NCBI GenBank assembly: GCA_964534895.1
Contig: CAZHQB010000001.1
Coordinates: forward strand, 1-64,000
DNA length: 64,000 nt
Direction of reading: 5' to 3'
Source: GCA-2747515 sp964534895
GTDB lineage: Bacteria; Patescibacteriota; Minisyncoccia; Moranbacterales; GCA-2747515
Part shown: positions 50,603-59,154 of the stretch, piece after piece
Layout of the letters: each line of letters opens with the position of its first letter
Position numbering within the stretch: the stretch's first letter is position 1
Notes under the pieces: generated by a model
Database searches by the model: none
Told to the model about the DNA's origin: nothing
Seen by the model: the letters and a program-made list of their open reading frames with translations, nothing else
Position numbers and translations under genes: made by a program

Positions 50603-52198
50603 ATGAAATGTAAATATTATAGTAAAAAAGGAACAGCATTAGTATATGTGTTAACAGTAATAGCAGCTGCTAGTGTCCTTTTTGCAGGCACAATTAAATT
50701 TGTAATTTCTCATGTGCGTTATGATACTACTCTTGAGCCAAAAACTCAGGCATTACATATTGCAGAGGCAGGTGTTTATTTTTATAGGTGGTATTTAGCT
50801 CATAATATTGAAGGCAAAACAGCAAGTCAAATTGCAGCATTTTGGAATAATGATCCATTAGGAGTTGATGATAATGGTGATGATGATTGTGATGATGCTG
50901 ATACTGCTGATGGTGATGGTGATGGTACAGAAGCTTATGTAGTAGATTATAAAGATGAAAGTAATAATATTATAGGACAATATAAAATTTGCGTTACGCC
51001 TCCGCAACTATATTCTACAGTAATTCATATTAAAGTAATAGGTAGTACTACTTCATCGGGTGTCACACAAAAACGTATAATAACTGCAAGGTTACGTAGG
51101 CCTTCTTGGAGCGAGTTTGCTATTTTAGCAAATGGTATGACTAGATTATCTGAAGGCACAGAAGTATATGGACCTATGCATGTTAATGGTGGTTTTCATT
51201 TTGATGGTGTTGCACATAATATAGTATCAAGTTCTGTAACAACTTATTATGATGGGGATGGAGATGTGCATGGCACAAGGCCTGGAGTTTGGGCATCAAA
51301 GAAACCAAGTAATCCAGGAAAAGATACTAGCGTAGATGAAGATGATAGTGAACATTTTCTTGCGGGTAAACAATTTCCAGTAGTAGCCCAAGATTTTAAT
51401 AGTGTAACAGCGGATTTTGATGAGATGCGTCAAGCAGCTCAAAGTAAGATGGTATATGATGAAAAAGATCATAAAAATATAGATTTATATTATGGCAGAC
51501 AAGGTCAAGGTAGGTATATTGAATTTGGAGTACCTTCTGCTAATAAAATGCGAATTAGAAGAGTGAGAAATAATGGTGTAGATTGGACAACTTATGGTGT
51601 AACTAGAATTAATAATGGTGATACTGATATCTTTGATATTCCAGATGATGCTGTTATTTATGTGAGGGATAATGTTTGGGTAAAAGGGACAATTCCAAAT
51701 GGTAAAAAGATTACAATTGCTGCACATGATTCTGGGTGGCGTAGTCCAAAAATATTTTTAGGTGAAGATGATATTTTTTATGAAGATTATGAACATGATA
51801 CTGTATTAGGCTTAGCGGCAGAAAATGATGTAGCATTTTTAATGAAAGCAGGGTTAAATGGTCATGAGGAAGGAGATATAAATGCATCGCATGGAAGTGA
51901 TTATGAAATTTTGCACATTGATGCCGTTTTACTTTCACAAAAAGGAAGAGTCGGTTGGGGTTATGATAGAGATTTTCATAATTGGTCTGAACGTAATCAA
52001 TGGCTAAATAAGGTAAAAGATACCATAGAATTATATGGTGCAATAGCTACTAATGAACGTATGGGATTTGGATACACGAATGGGGCTGGATATGAACATA
52101 GAAACTTAATGTTTGATAATAATCTTTTGTATAGTCCGCCCCCACTTTTTCCGACGGGTAATACATATGCAATCGATTTGTGGAATGAAATAAAATAA
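50603..52198 (+). CDS. PilX-like pilus-associated protein with acidic repeat
   Basis: ATG 50603 is chosen over an in-frame TTG at 50591. A basic leader and hydrophobic helix (KKGTALVYVLTVIAAASVLF) with AEAGVYFYRWYL after it match PilX-type N-termini. Residues about 95-120 are an Asp/Gly-rich stretch (DDNGDDDCDDAD) that may bind calcium. The remaining about 400 residues are polar and beta-rich (AILANGMTRLSEGTEVYGPMHVNGG), similar to surface proteins with repeated beta segments. It is the third pilin-like gene of the operon and probably a tip or adhesive subunit. Confidence 0.8.
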   Translation: MKCKYYSKKGTALVYVLTVIAAASVLFAGTIKFVISHVRYDTTLEPKTQALHIAEAGVYFYRWYLAHNIEGKTASQIAAFWNNDPLGVDDNGDDDCDDADTADGDGDGTEAYVVDYKDESNNIIGQYKICVTPPQLYSTVIHIKVIGSTTSSGVTQKRIITARLRRPSWSEFAILANGMTRLSEGTEVYGPMHVNGGFHFDGVAHNIVSSSVTTYYDGDGDVHGTRPGVWASKKPSNPGKDTSVDEDDSEHFLAGKQFPVVAQDFNSVTADFDEMRQAAQSKMVYDEKDHKNIDLYYGRQGQGRYIEFGVPSANKMRIRRVRNNGVDWTTYGVTRINNGDTDIFDIPDDAVIYVRDNVWVKGTIPNGKKITIAAHDSGWRSPKIFLGEDDIFYEDYEHDTVLGLAAENDVAFLMKAGLNGHEEGDINASHGSDYEILHIDAVLLSQKGRVGWGYDRDFHNWSERNQWLNKVKDTIELYGAIATNERMGFGYTNGAGYEHRNLMFDNNLLYSPPPLFPTGNTYAIDLWNEIK

Positions 52199-52239
52199 AT
52201 ATGTTATTATAGTATATAGATATATAAAAAGAAAAATAA

Positions 52240-53304
52240 ATGTCAATTTTTAATAAAAAATTTATTGATCCGACACCTCCATATTTTGGATTGGATATTA
52301 GTGAACTTTCTATAAAAGTTTTACAAATGGCTCATAATAAGAAATATGATTATGTGTATGGTTTTGCGTCTGAAACAATTGCATCTGGTTTAATTGATAA
52401 TGGTAATATTCAAAATGTTGATGCAGTAGTAAATGCAATTAAACGAGTACGTAAAAAAGCTGGTATTTCTACAAAAAATGTTATTTGTTCATTACCTGAA
52501 TCAAAAGCATTTCTTAGAATTGTGACAATTCCACAAATGAAGGAAGAGGAAGTTGCAGAAGCAATAAAATGGGAAATAGAAGCTGCAATTCCATTATCTA
52601 TTGATCAAGTATATTATGATTGGCAAGTATTGGATAAAAGACTTACAAAAGATAAAAGACAAATTGATGTTATTATAGTCGCAGTATCAAAAGAATTTAT
52701 AAATAGTTATATATATATATTAAAAAAAGCAGGACTCATAATGTACGGGTTTGAAATAGAATCTGTTGCACAGTCAAATAGTTTACTTAGAGATAACGAA
52801 AAAGGTGTAACAACAATGATAATTGATATAGGAGATAGGAGTACGAGTTTTGTTGTTACAGTTGATAATATACCAGTATTTACCTCAAGTATTCCATTAT
52901 CTTCTGAACTTATGACAAAGTCGATAGAACAAACATTTGGTATTACATATGACGAAGCAGAAAAAATTAAAATGATGTATGGTATTGGGTCTGTACTTAA
53001 AAATGATCATGTATTTCAAGCTACAAAATCTGTAGTAGAAAATTTTGTAACAGAAGCACAAAAATCAATTGATTTTTATTTGAAAAGTTTGACATATTCT
53101 GAAAATGTTGATCGTATTATAATGTGTGGTGGGGGAGCTCGTATGAAGGGAATTGCACCATATTTATCTAGACGATTAGGACATAATATCGAACTAGGAG
53201 ATCCGTGGGTTAATATGAATTTTAAAAATAGTATTCCGCCAATTAATAGAGATGAATCATTGCAATATGCAACAGTAATTGGGTTAGCGACAAAAAAAAT
53301 ATGA
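52240..53304 (+). CDS. pilM: Type IV pilus assembly protein PilM
   Basis: An actin-like cytoplasmic protein that links PilN to the motor. The 354 residues show YFGLDISELSIKVLQM (phosphate 1), NVICSLPESKAFLRIVTIPQM, the TMIIDIGDRSTSFVV phosphate-2 loop and the adenosine motif RIIMCGGGARMKGIAPYLSRRL. The order pilM-pilN-pilO is conserved in type IV pilus operons. It overlaps pilN by 4 bases. Confidence 0.94.
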   Translation: MSIFNKKFIDPTPPYFGLDISELSIKVLQMAHNKKYDYVYGFASETIASGLIDNGNIQNVDAVVNAIKRVRKKAGISTKNVICSLPESKAFLRIVTIPQMKEEEVAEAIKWEIEAAIPLSIDQVYYDWQVLDKRLTKDKRQIDVIIVAVSKEFINSYIYILKKAGLIMYGFEIESVAQSNSLLRDNEKGVTTMIIDIGDRSTSFVVTVDNIPVFTSSIPLSSELMTKSIEQTFGITYDEAEKIKMMYGIGSVLKNDHVFQATKSVVENFVTEAQKSIDFYLKSLTYSENVDRIIMCGGGARMKGIAPYLSRRLGHNIELGDPWVNMNFKNSIPPINRDESLQYATVIGLATKKI

Positions 53305-53864
53305 AAATTCGTTTTAATTTGTTACCACAAAAACAAAAAAAACATCTACATATACAAAAAATTTTAAGAATTATCATGGAGCAAGAAATTCATGTTATGA
53401 TTTTATTTTTGTTTCTTATACTTGGTCTATTTTCCATATTTTTTATTTTGAAAACGGAAACAAGAATTATGCAAGATGTCAAAGCAATAATTGTTGATAA
53501 AGAACAATATAAAAACATAGCAAAAAGGCATAAAGAATTTAAAGATATTCATAAAAAATTGGATGTAGTAGATAAATTATTAGATAATCATGTTGATTGG
53601 TCGCGATTATTTATAATTTTAAGTGAGAACATCACTGAGAACATTACAGTTAATTCTATAAAAATAGATAAAAATATTATTGTAATAAATGCAATAGCAG
53701 ATACACGAGAAGATGTTGTAAAAATGAAAGAAATATTTAATAATATAACAAATAATGATGTAAATTGTTTTAGTGATATTGTTGTGCCAGAATCACAATT
53801 AACAGCACCAGTTGACGTAACGTTTGCCTTGACTCTGAAAGTTAATTTTAAATGTCTGAAATAA
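53301..53864 (+). CDS. pilN: Type IV pilus assembly protein PilN
   Basis: A single-pass inner-membrane protein of 187 residues. The cytoplasmic N-terminus IRFNLLPQKQKK is the PilM-binding motif (typically INLLP). One membrane helix (about 34-53) and an extracytoplasmic coiled-coil plus ferredoxin-like domain follow. PilN forms heterodimers with PilO. It is translationally coupled to pilM through an ATGA overlap. Confidence 0.88.
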   Translation: MKIRFNLLPQKQKKHLHIQKILRIIMEQEIHVMILFLFLILGLFSIFFILKTETRIMQDVKAIIVDKEQYKNIAKRHKEFKDIHKKLDVVDKLLDNHVDWSRLFIILSENITENITVNSIKIDKNIIVINAIADTREDVVKMKEIFNNITNNDVNCFSDIVVPESQLTAPVDVTFALTLKVNFKCLK

Positions 53865-53867
53865 AGT

Positions 53868-54482
53868 ATGCGTAAATTTATTAGAAAATATTATATTCAG
53901 CTAACAGCAATTATTATATTGTTTATATTGGCTGTTATTATGTTATCGCAATCATTTAGTGTGAGAAATATGGCAAAAAATAAATCAAAGGAATTGAAGC
54001 AAACTCAACTTGATTATGTGTTGGCGCAAGAGTTTTTGCGTCATGAATATAAATTTAAAAAAGACGCAACATACGTTGAGAATAATGATAAATGGTTATC
54101 TATATTTTTGCCAAACGACGACGATGAAAAAGTACAATTATTTTCTACATTGGAACAGTTAGCAAAAGATACAGGCAATGATAACATTGAATTATCAGTG
54201 ATAAATTCTACATCACAGATAAAACAAAAAAAAGCAACAAAAACAAAAAAGAAAGTTATTGGTGATACAATGAATATACGGGTATCTCTTGTGGGAAATT
54301 ATAATGATTTGATTTATTTTTTGCAAAAATTAGAAAATATGAAATATTTTGCAGATGCAACATCGATTAGTGTAAATAAAACTGTTAAAAGTACTCCGTA
54401 TAAGGATGAAGAATCCAAAGAAACATTAAGAGATGATTTATTACAAACGAATATGGATGTTATATTTTATTTAGATAAATAG
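53868..54482 (+). CDS. pilO: Type IV pilus assembly protein PilO
   Basis: The 204 residues have one N-terminal membrane helix (about 9-29), a coiled-coil stretch (about 30-60) and a C-terminal domain with NIRVSLVGNYNDLIYFLQKLENM, the pattern of PilO-type proteins. It follows pilN by 3 bases. The overall PilO sequence is divergent, so the assignment leans on order and architecture. Confidence 0.82.
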   Translation: MRKFIRKYYIQLTAIIILFILAVIMLSQSFSVRNMAKNKSKELKQTQLDYVLAQEFLRHEYKFKKDATYVENNDKWLSIFLPNDDDEKVQLFSTLEQLAKDTGNDNIELSVINSTSQIKQKKATKTKKKVIGDTMNIRVSLVGNYNDLIYFLQKLENMKYFADATSISVNKTVKSTPYKDEESKETLRDDLLQTNMDVIFYLDK

Positions 54483-54486
54483 AGAT

Positions 54487-54855
54487 ATGTTTGGACTTAA
54501 AGGACGGGATACATTTAATAAGCCAACAAGCGATGTTGGTGTGACTGTAAAAAAAGTAGGACAATGGTGGATTAAATCATTTCCAAATATTTTGTGGATT
54601 ATTGGTTTTTGTGTAATTGCGATAATTGTATATACTTGGTATTTGTATTTATATAAAAAAGATGTGACAGAGAAAGAAAAGCAAGCTTATATTGCTAAAC
54701 AGATGAGTGAGGTAACCTTTAAGAAGAAAAAATTTGATACTCTAAAAGATATTATTATTAAAAGACAAGAGAATTTTGATAAGCAAAGGGTTAAATACAA
54801 AGATGTTTTTTATGAACGTGAATTTTTACAAAATGAGTTAGAAAAAGAAATATGA
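54487..54855 (+). CDS. Small membrane protein at the end of the pilus operon
   Basis: The 122 residues have a polar N-terminus, one membrane helix (about 37-57) and a C-terminal Lys/Glu-rich helix resembling a coiled coil. There is no PilP lipoprotein signal and no secretin-binding domain. It starts 4 bases after pilO, so it is part of the pilus operon and may help the PilMNO platform, but I do not recognise the family. A terminator follows within 30 bases. Confidence 0.7.
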   Translation: MFGLKGRDTFNKPTSDVGVTVKKVGQWWIKSFPNILWIIGFCVIAIIVYTWYLYLYKKDVTEKEKQAYIAKQMSEVTFKKKKFDTLKDIIIKRQENFDKQRVKYKDVFYEREFLQNELEKEI

Positions 54856-54880
54856 ACAATAAGATATAATAAATAAGATT

Positions 54881-54919
54881 AATTATAAAATGCTCCTTAA
54901 CCAGGAGTGTTTTATAATT
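54881..54919. terminator. Bidirectional terminator between the pilus operon and tRNA-Arg
   Basis: A 17-bp stem with two G-T pairs (arms 54881-54897 and 54903-54919) encloses a 5-base loop and has A/T tracts on both outer sides. It separates the plus-strand pilus operon from the convergent minus-strand tRNA. Confidence 0.75.
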
Positions 54920-54924
54920 ATATG

Positions 54925-54997
54925 TGCCCTTGCCAGGACTCGAACCTGGAATAATTGGGCCGAAACCAATCGTGATATCCAATTTCACCACAAGGGC
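54925..54997 (-). tRNA. tRNA-Arg (TCG)
   Basis: On the minus strand: acceptor GCCCTTG/CAAGGGC, D stem GTGA/TCAC, anticodon stem ATTGG/CCAAT with loop TTTCGGC (anticodon TCG, reading CGA), and T stem CCAGG/CCTGG. The discriminator is A and CCA is not encoded. A minus-strand promoter lies at 55025-55053. Confidence 0.93.
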
Positions 54998-55024
54998 AGG
55001 TAAATGGTAGTCTTCTGTTATTGT

Positions 55025-55053
55025 ATTATGCCTGTAAAAAAGTATCTAGTCAA
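55025..55053 (-). promoter_or_regulatory. Promoter of tRNA-Arg
   Basis: Minus strand: TTGACT (55048-55053), 17-base spacer, CATAAT (55025-55030). The start near 55018 is about 20 nt upstream of the tRNA. It is back-to-back with the promoter of the glutaredoxin gene. Confidence 0.65.
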
Positions 55054-55066
55054 GACAATTAATTTT

Positions 55067-55075
55067 TGATATAAT
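55067..55075 (+). promoter_or_regulatory. Extended -10 promoter of the glutaredoxin-like gene
   Basis: TGATATAAT with weak TAGTCA upstream (55047-55052, spacer 17). The start near 55082 is followed by an inverted repeat TTGTAC/GTACAA in the leader, a possible operator. Confidence 0.55.
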
Positions 55076-55143
55076 TATAAAACAGTTGTACATATTATTT
55101 TGTAATGGTACAATGAAGTTATTAAATAGTAACATATGAAAAT

Positions 55144-55389
55144 ATGGCAAAAGTAACAATTTATTCTACGCCAACTTGTGGTTATTGCACAATGGCAAAA
55201 GATTTTTTGCAAGAAAAGGGTGTGGAATATGAAGAAATAGATGTATCTGTTGATCAACAAAAAGCACAAGCGATGGTTGAAAAAACTGGTCAAATGGGAG
55301 TTCCAGTAATTATCATTGAAAAAGATGGACAAGAAGAGGTGCTTGTTGGATTTGATCAGGTACAACTTACAAATCTTTTAGGATTGTAA
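55144..55389 (+). CDS. Glutaredoxin-like (NrdH-type) redox protein
   Basis: The 81 residues form a thioredoxin fold with the active site TPTCGYCTMAKDFL (Cys12, Cys15), cis-Pro segment MGVPVIII, and the C-terminal VGFDQVQLTNLLGL. The length and the CGYC site fit glutaredoxins or NrdH. A thioredoxin reductase is encoded directly downstream, and NrdH proteins are reduced by thioredoxin reductase instead of glutathione, so the pair is likely one electron-transfer unit, for example to ribonucleotide reductase (not in the window). Confidence 0.88.
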   Translation: MAKVTIYSTPTCGYCTMAKDFLQEKGVEYEEIDVSVDQQKAQAMVEKTGQMGVPVIIIEKDGQEEVLVGFDQVQLTNLLGL

Positions 55390-55398
55390 AACCTGAAT

Positions 55399-55426
55399 GT
55401 AGTGTACGGACATGTCTGTACACTAC
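55399..55426. promoter_or_regulatory. 28-bp palindrome between the redox genes
   Basis: Two 14-base arms (55399-55412 and 55413-55426) pair with one G-T and no loop. A T-rich stretch follows. It may be a partial terminator or an operator controlling trxB relative to the first gene. Confidence 0.5.
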
Positions 55427-55461
55427 ACTTATGGTTTTATTATTTTTATTTTACTAAAATT

Positions 55462-56385
55462 ATGTATGAAGTAATTATTATTGGTGGTGGCCCAGCTGCA
55501 GTGGCTGCTGGGGTATATGCAGCTCGTAAGCAAATCAAAACTGCATTATTTGCTACACAAATCGGAGGACAATCTGTGGTATCTGATGGAATTGAGAATT
55601 GGATTGGTGAAGAGGTGATAAGTGGTCCAGATTTAGCACTTAAATTAAAAAAACATCTTGAAGCACAAAAAGATAGTATAGACTTACATATTGGAGAAAA
55701 TGTTGATAAAATCAACAAAAAAAATGATGGTACATTTGAAGTTATGGTAGGTGAAAATATATATAATACAAAAACAGTTATTGTATGTTCCGGTGGCCGT
55801 CACAGAAGATTGGGTGTGCCAGGAGAAGATAAGTTTGAAGGAAAGGGAGTAGCTTTCTGTGCTACATGTGATGCTCCATTTTTTAAAGATAAAGATGTTG
55901 CTGTTGTAGGTGGTGGAAATAGTGGGCTTGAGGCAGTTGTAGATCTTATGAAATATGCTAAAAAAGTTTATCTTATTGCTAGAAAGGATGAAGATGGTCT
56001 TCGAGGTGATCCTGTAACATTAGCTGAAATTAAGAGCTCAGATAAAGTAGAAACGATTTATGAAGCAAATGCAATTGAGGTTTTGGGAGATAAAATGGTA
56101 ACAGGTTTGAGGTATAAACATATTGAAGGTGAGGAGGGCACAATTGAAGTACAAGGAGTATTTGTCGAAATAGGTAGTGTGCCGAATAGTGAAATTGTTG
56201 CAGATTTTGTAGATACAGATGATTGGAATAATATTAAGATAAATTGTGAAACTCAAGAAACTAGTTGTCCAGGAGTATTTGCGGCTGGAGATGTAACTAA
56301 CACAATTTATAGACAAAATAACATTGCTGTTGGTGACGCTATAAAGGCATTACTTTCAGCACATGAATATTTGAAAAAAAATTAG
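55462..56385 (+). CDS. trxB: Thioredoxin reductase-like flavoprotein
   Basis: ATG 55462 gives 307 residues; the upstream in-frame start is unlikely. The FAD site EVIIIGGGPAAVAAGVYAARK, the redox pair C133-ATC136 (FCATCDAPFF), the second nucleotide site VAVVGGGNSGLEAVVDL and the FAD-binding GVFAAGDVT are present. The usual HRRxxxR segment for NADPH is replaced by ARKDEDGLRGD, so the electron donor may not be NADPH. It probably reduces the glutaredoxin-like protein upstream. Confidence 0.9.
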   Translation: MYEVIIIGGGPAAVAAGVYAARKQIKTALFATQIGGQSVVSDGIENWIGEEVISGPDLALKLKKHLEAQKDSIDLHIGENVDKINKKNDGTFEVMVGENIYNTKTVIVCSGGRHRRLGVPGEDKFEGKGVAFCATCDAPFFKDKDVAVVGGGNSGLEAVVDLMKYAKKVYLIARKDEDGLRGDPVTLAEIKSSDKVETIYEANAIEVLGDKMVTGLRYKHIEGEEGTIEVQGVFVEIGSVPNSEIVADFVDTDDWNNIKINCETQETSCPGVFAAGDVTNTIYRQNNIAVGDAIKALLSAHEYLKKN

Positions 56386-56393
56386 TAGGAAAT

Positions 56394-56831
56394 ATGAAAA
56401 TATATATAGGTGCAGATCATGCTGGATATGAGCTTAAGGAAAAAATAAGACAATTTTTATTGGAAGAAATGAAGTATGAAGTGGTTGATTTTGGAGCAAA
56501 TGTATTTGATGAAGATGATGATTACCCAGATTTCATAAGACCAGTTGCAAAAGCAGTCGCCAATGATATTGATAGTTTTGGAATTGTTTTTGGTGGTTCC
56601 GGACAAGGTGAGGCAATGGTTGCAAATCGTGAGAAGGGTGTACGTGCAGCAGTATATTATGGTGGTCCAAAAAAAATTATTACACTTTCACGTGAACATA
56701 ATGATGCAAATATACTTTCGATTGGAGCTAGATTTGTGAGTGAAAAAGATGCAAGAGATATTGTGAGTTTATGGCTTAAAACACCATTTAGTAATGCTGA
56801 TAGACATAAGAGACGTATTAAGAATATTTAA
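56394..56831 (+). CDS. rpiB: Ribose-5-phosphate isomerase B
   Basis: It interconverts ribose-5-phosphate and ribulose-5-phosphate. The 145 residues match the RpiB/LacAB family: IYIGADHAGYELKEKI, DYPDFIRPVAKAV, VFGGSGQGEAMVANREKGVRAAVYYG, and REHNDANILSIGARF. The catalytic Cys of the E. coli enzyme is Gly67 here, while Glu73 is in the place of the catalytic Glu of the mycobacterial type, so it belongs to that subclass. It follows trxB by 8 bases and precedes an rpe-like gene. Confidence 0.93.
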   Translation: MKIYIGADHAGYELKEKIRQFLLEEMKYEVVDFGANVFDEDDDYPDFIRPVAKAVANDIDSFGIVFGGSGQGEAMVANREKGVRAAVYYGGPKKIITLSREHNDANILSIGARFVSEKDARDIVSLWLKTPFSNADRHKRRIKNI

Positions 56832-56890
56832 TTTTTTATATTATATTAGATAAATATAATTGATAATCTTGTTAATAATATTATCTTATT

Positions 56891-57541
56891 ATGATTATAA
56901 TTCCAGCTATTTTAGATGCTGATAGCGATAGGGTCATCGAACAATTAAATCAGTTGCGTGGTTTTGTAGATTGGATTCAGATTGATTTGGCTGATGGTAC
57001 TATGACAGACAGTAAGACATTTGATTTGTATGATTTAGTAGGGGAAGTAGATGATTTTGATGTGGAAGTACATTTGATGACTGTTGATCCAGTCAAATAT
57101 TTAGATGCTTGTGCAACTATCGGAGCTAAACGCGTCTATTTTCATCTTGGCGAAGTGGAAAATCCATCACAAATTTTATCTGCTATGGATCCATATGATT
57201 TTACAAAGGGAATCGTGCTTTCACCACAAACTCCAGTAGAAGATGTATTTACATATATTGATGAAATAGATGCTGTACAAGTGATGACAGTTGTGCCAGG
57301 TGCTCAAGGTGGTGAGTTTTTAGATGAGATGTTAGATAAAGTTTCTTATCTTAGAGAGCGTAGAGGGGATATTTGGATTTCAGTTGATGGAGGTGTAAAT
57401 AAAAATACAATTATGCAAATTGTTAAAAAGAATGTCGATGCAGCTGGTGTGGGTAGTGCTATTTTACAGAATCAGGATATACTTAGTGCTTATAAAAAAT
57501 TGAAAAATTTAATTGATGATGAAAGTCATTTAGGTGAGTAA
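56891..57541 (+). CDS. Ribulose-phosphate 3-epimerase-like protein
   Basis: The 216 residues follow the Rpe TIM barrel: IIIPAILDADSDRV, WIQIDLADGTM, VEVHLMTVDPVKY, LSPQTPVEDVF, and VDGGVNKNTIMQIVKKNVDAAGVGSAIL. The barrel is clear but the metal site is altered: the His of the usual HxDxMD motif is Gln30, although Asp32, His61 and the Asp of VDGG are kept, and VVPGAQGG replaces the normal NPGFGGQ loop. It may be an active but divergent epimerase or have a related role. rpiB upstream and transketolase downstream support the pentose phosphate pathway. Confidence 0.8.
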   Translation: MIIIPAILDADSDRVIEQLNQLRGFVDWIQIDLADGTMTDSKTFDLYDLVGEVDDFDVEVHLMTVDPVKYLDACATIGAKRVYFHLGEVENPSQILSAMDPYDFTKGIVLSPQTPVEDVFTYIDEIDAVQVMTVVPGAQGGEFLDEMLDKVSYLRERRGDIWISVDGGVNKNTIMQIVKKNVDAAGVGSAILQNQDILSAYKKLKNLIDDESHLGE

Positions 57542-57574
57542 TTACTTAAGTTTGTTTAATATAATTTTTTAGAA

Positions 57575-57702
57575 ATCTATTTTGTGTCACTTTGATTGAA
57601 ATGATGATAAAATTGAGGATCTTCTAAATTGGTGATTCATGAGTATTTTTCAATAGATTTAGAATTTATTGGTTTATGTAAGTATTATGACAGTGAACAA
57701 TT
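57575..57702. mobile_element. MITE-like element, degenerate copy
   Basis: The first part (TTTTGTGTCACTTTGATTG and onward through a GAGGATCTTC-type segment) resembles the left arm of the element at 35756-35948 in the same orientation, and the end (TATGACAGTGAACAATTT) weakly resembles a right arm. It has no ORF and fills the gap before the glutamate dehydrogenase gene. Confidence 0.4.
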
Positions 57703-57746
57703 TGAAATAATAGAGTTATATATTAATTATTAAAAATAAAAATATT

Positions 57747-59009
57747 ATGAAAAATCCATTTGATAATGCGATGCGACAATTGAAAAATGCTTCTGATGTA
57801 ATAGGTATTGAAGAAAATGTTTTAGCGCTTTTACAAAAGCCGCAACGCATTCATGAGATAGCCATTCCTGTGAAGATGGATGATGGGAAAATAAAGACAT
57901 TCAGGGGGTATCGTGTGCAATACAGTAATGCGCGTGGACCGTATAAGGGCGGAATCCGTTTTCATCCAGATGTTGATATTGATGAAGTGAAAGCACTTTC
58001 TTTTTGGATGAGTATCAAATGTGCTGTAGTTGGGCTGCCTTATGGTGGGTCAAAAGGTGGAATTGAAGTAAATCCAAAAGAACTTTCGAATAGAGAATTG
58101 CAAGAATTAAGTAGGGGTTATGTGAGGGGATTATATTTGGAGATTGGTCCAAAAATTGATATTCCAGCACCTGATGTTTATACTAATCCTCAAATTATGG
58201 GATGGATGATGGATCAGTACTCATTGTTGAAAGGATATACTGTACCAGGTTCTTTTACAGGTAAACCAGTTGAGATTGGAGGAATTACAGCTAGGGCAAG
58301 TGCAACAGCTAGAGGTGGTTTTGTACTGCTTGAGCGAATTATGAAAAAATTAAATGTAAGATCAGATGAAACACGTATTGCAGTGCAGGGATTTGGTAAT
58401 GCGGGTTATACTTTTGCATGTCTCGCATTTGATGCTGGATATAAGATTGTGGGTGTGAGTGATTCGCGAGGCGCAATTGTTAGTAAAAATGGTAAAAGTA
58501 TAAATCCTTATGAAGTAATGGAAAAAAAGAAAGAAAAGGGAAATATTTATTGTGATAAATCTGTATGTGATACTGATGAGTATGCTTTTGTCACAAATGA
58601 AGAATTGCTTGTAATGAATTGTGATGTGCTTGTGCCAGCAGCAATTGAAAATCAAATTACAGGTAAAAATGCAAAAAATATAAAGGCACATACAATTATA
58701 GAATTAGCGAATGGTCCAACAACACCAGAGGCAGATGAAATTTTGTATAAAAATAAAATAACAGTTATTCCAGATGTTTTAGCAAATGCTGGTGGTGTAA
58801 CTGTATCGTATTTTGAGTGGTTGCAAAATATTCAAAATACATCATGGAGTGAGAGTGAGACAAACAGAAAATTAACTGAAATTATGGTTGAATCCTATGA
58901 AGCTATACATACAAAAGTACGAGAACATAAAATTGATTACAGGAAAGCATCATTTATTCTTGCAATTGAACGAATCACAAAAGCGATGAAAGGACGAGGT
59001 TGGGTGTAA
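57747..59009 (+). CDS. gdhA: Glutamate dehydrogenase
   Basis: It interconverts glutamate and 2-oxoglutarate plus ammonia. The 420 residues include RVQYSNARGPYKGGIRFHPDV, GLPYGGSKGGIEVNP with catalytic Lys103, the nucleotide-binding IAVQGFGNAGYTFACLAF and ELANGPTTPEADE, and the C-terminal NAGGVTVSYFEWLQN. These fit the hexameric family of about 420 residues, with cofactor undetermined. It ends at a bidirectional terminator. Confidence 0.96.
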   Translation: MKNPFDNAMRQLKNASDVIGIEENVLALLQKPQRIHEIAIPVKMDDGKIKTFRGYRVQYSNARGPYKGGIRFHPDVDIDEVKALSFWMSIKCAVVGLPYGGSKGGIEVNPKELSNRELQELSRGYVRGLYLEIGPKIDIPAPDVYTNPQIMGWMMDQYSLLKGYTVPGSFTGKPVEIGGITARASATARGGFVLLERIMKKLNVRSDETRIAVQGFGNAGYTFACLAFDAGYKIVGVSDSRGAIVSKNGKSINPYEVMEKKKEKGNIYCDKSVCDTDEYAFVTNEELLVMNCDVLVPAAIENQITGKNAKNIKAHTIIELANGPTTPEADEILYKNKITVIPDVLANAGGVTVSYFEWLQNIQNTSWSESETNRKLTEIMVESYEAIHTKVREHKIDYRKASFILAIERITKAMKGRGWV

Positions 59010-59093
59010 TTAATAGTTAAATGTTTAAAATTATAAAGCAAAAGGTAAGTAAACTAAAAGTTGTAGATGTACGTATTCATTTCTTTTTATAAA

Positions 59094-59133
59094 TAAAACA
59101 GCAATTAATTGATTACAGTTAGTTGCTGTTTAT
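59094..59133. terminator. Bidirectional terminator between gdhA and the minus-strand kinase
   Basis: AAACAGCAA (59096-59104) and TTGCTGTTT (59123-59131) form a 9-bp stem, with A and T tracts on either side. It can end transcripts from both strands. Confidence 0.7.
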
Positions 59134-59154
59134 AAATACTAGACGTTATATATA

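Noticed and set aside
55394..55430. The 28-bp palindrome as a certain terminator
   Set aside because: It has no loop and is not directly followed by an uninterrupted T run, so an operator is equally possible; kept as an uncertain regulatory site.
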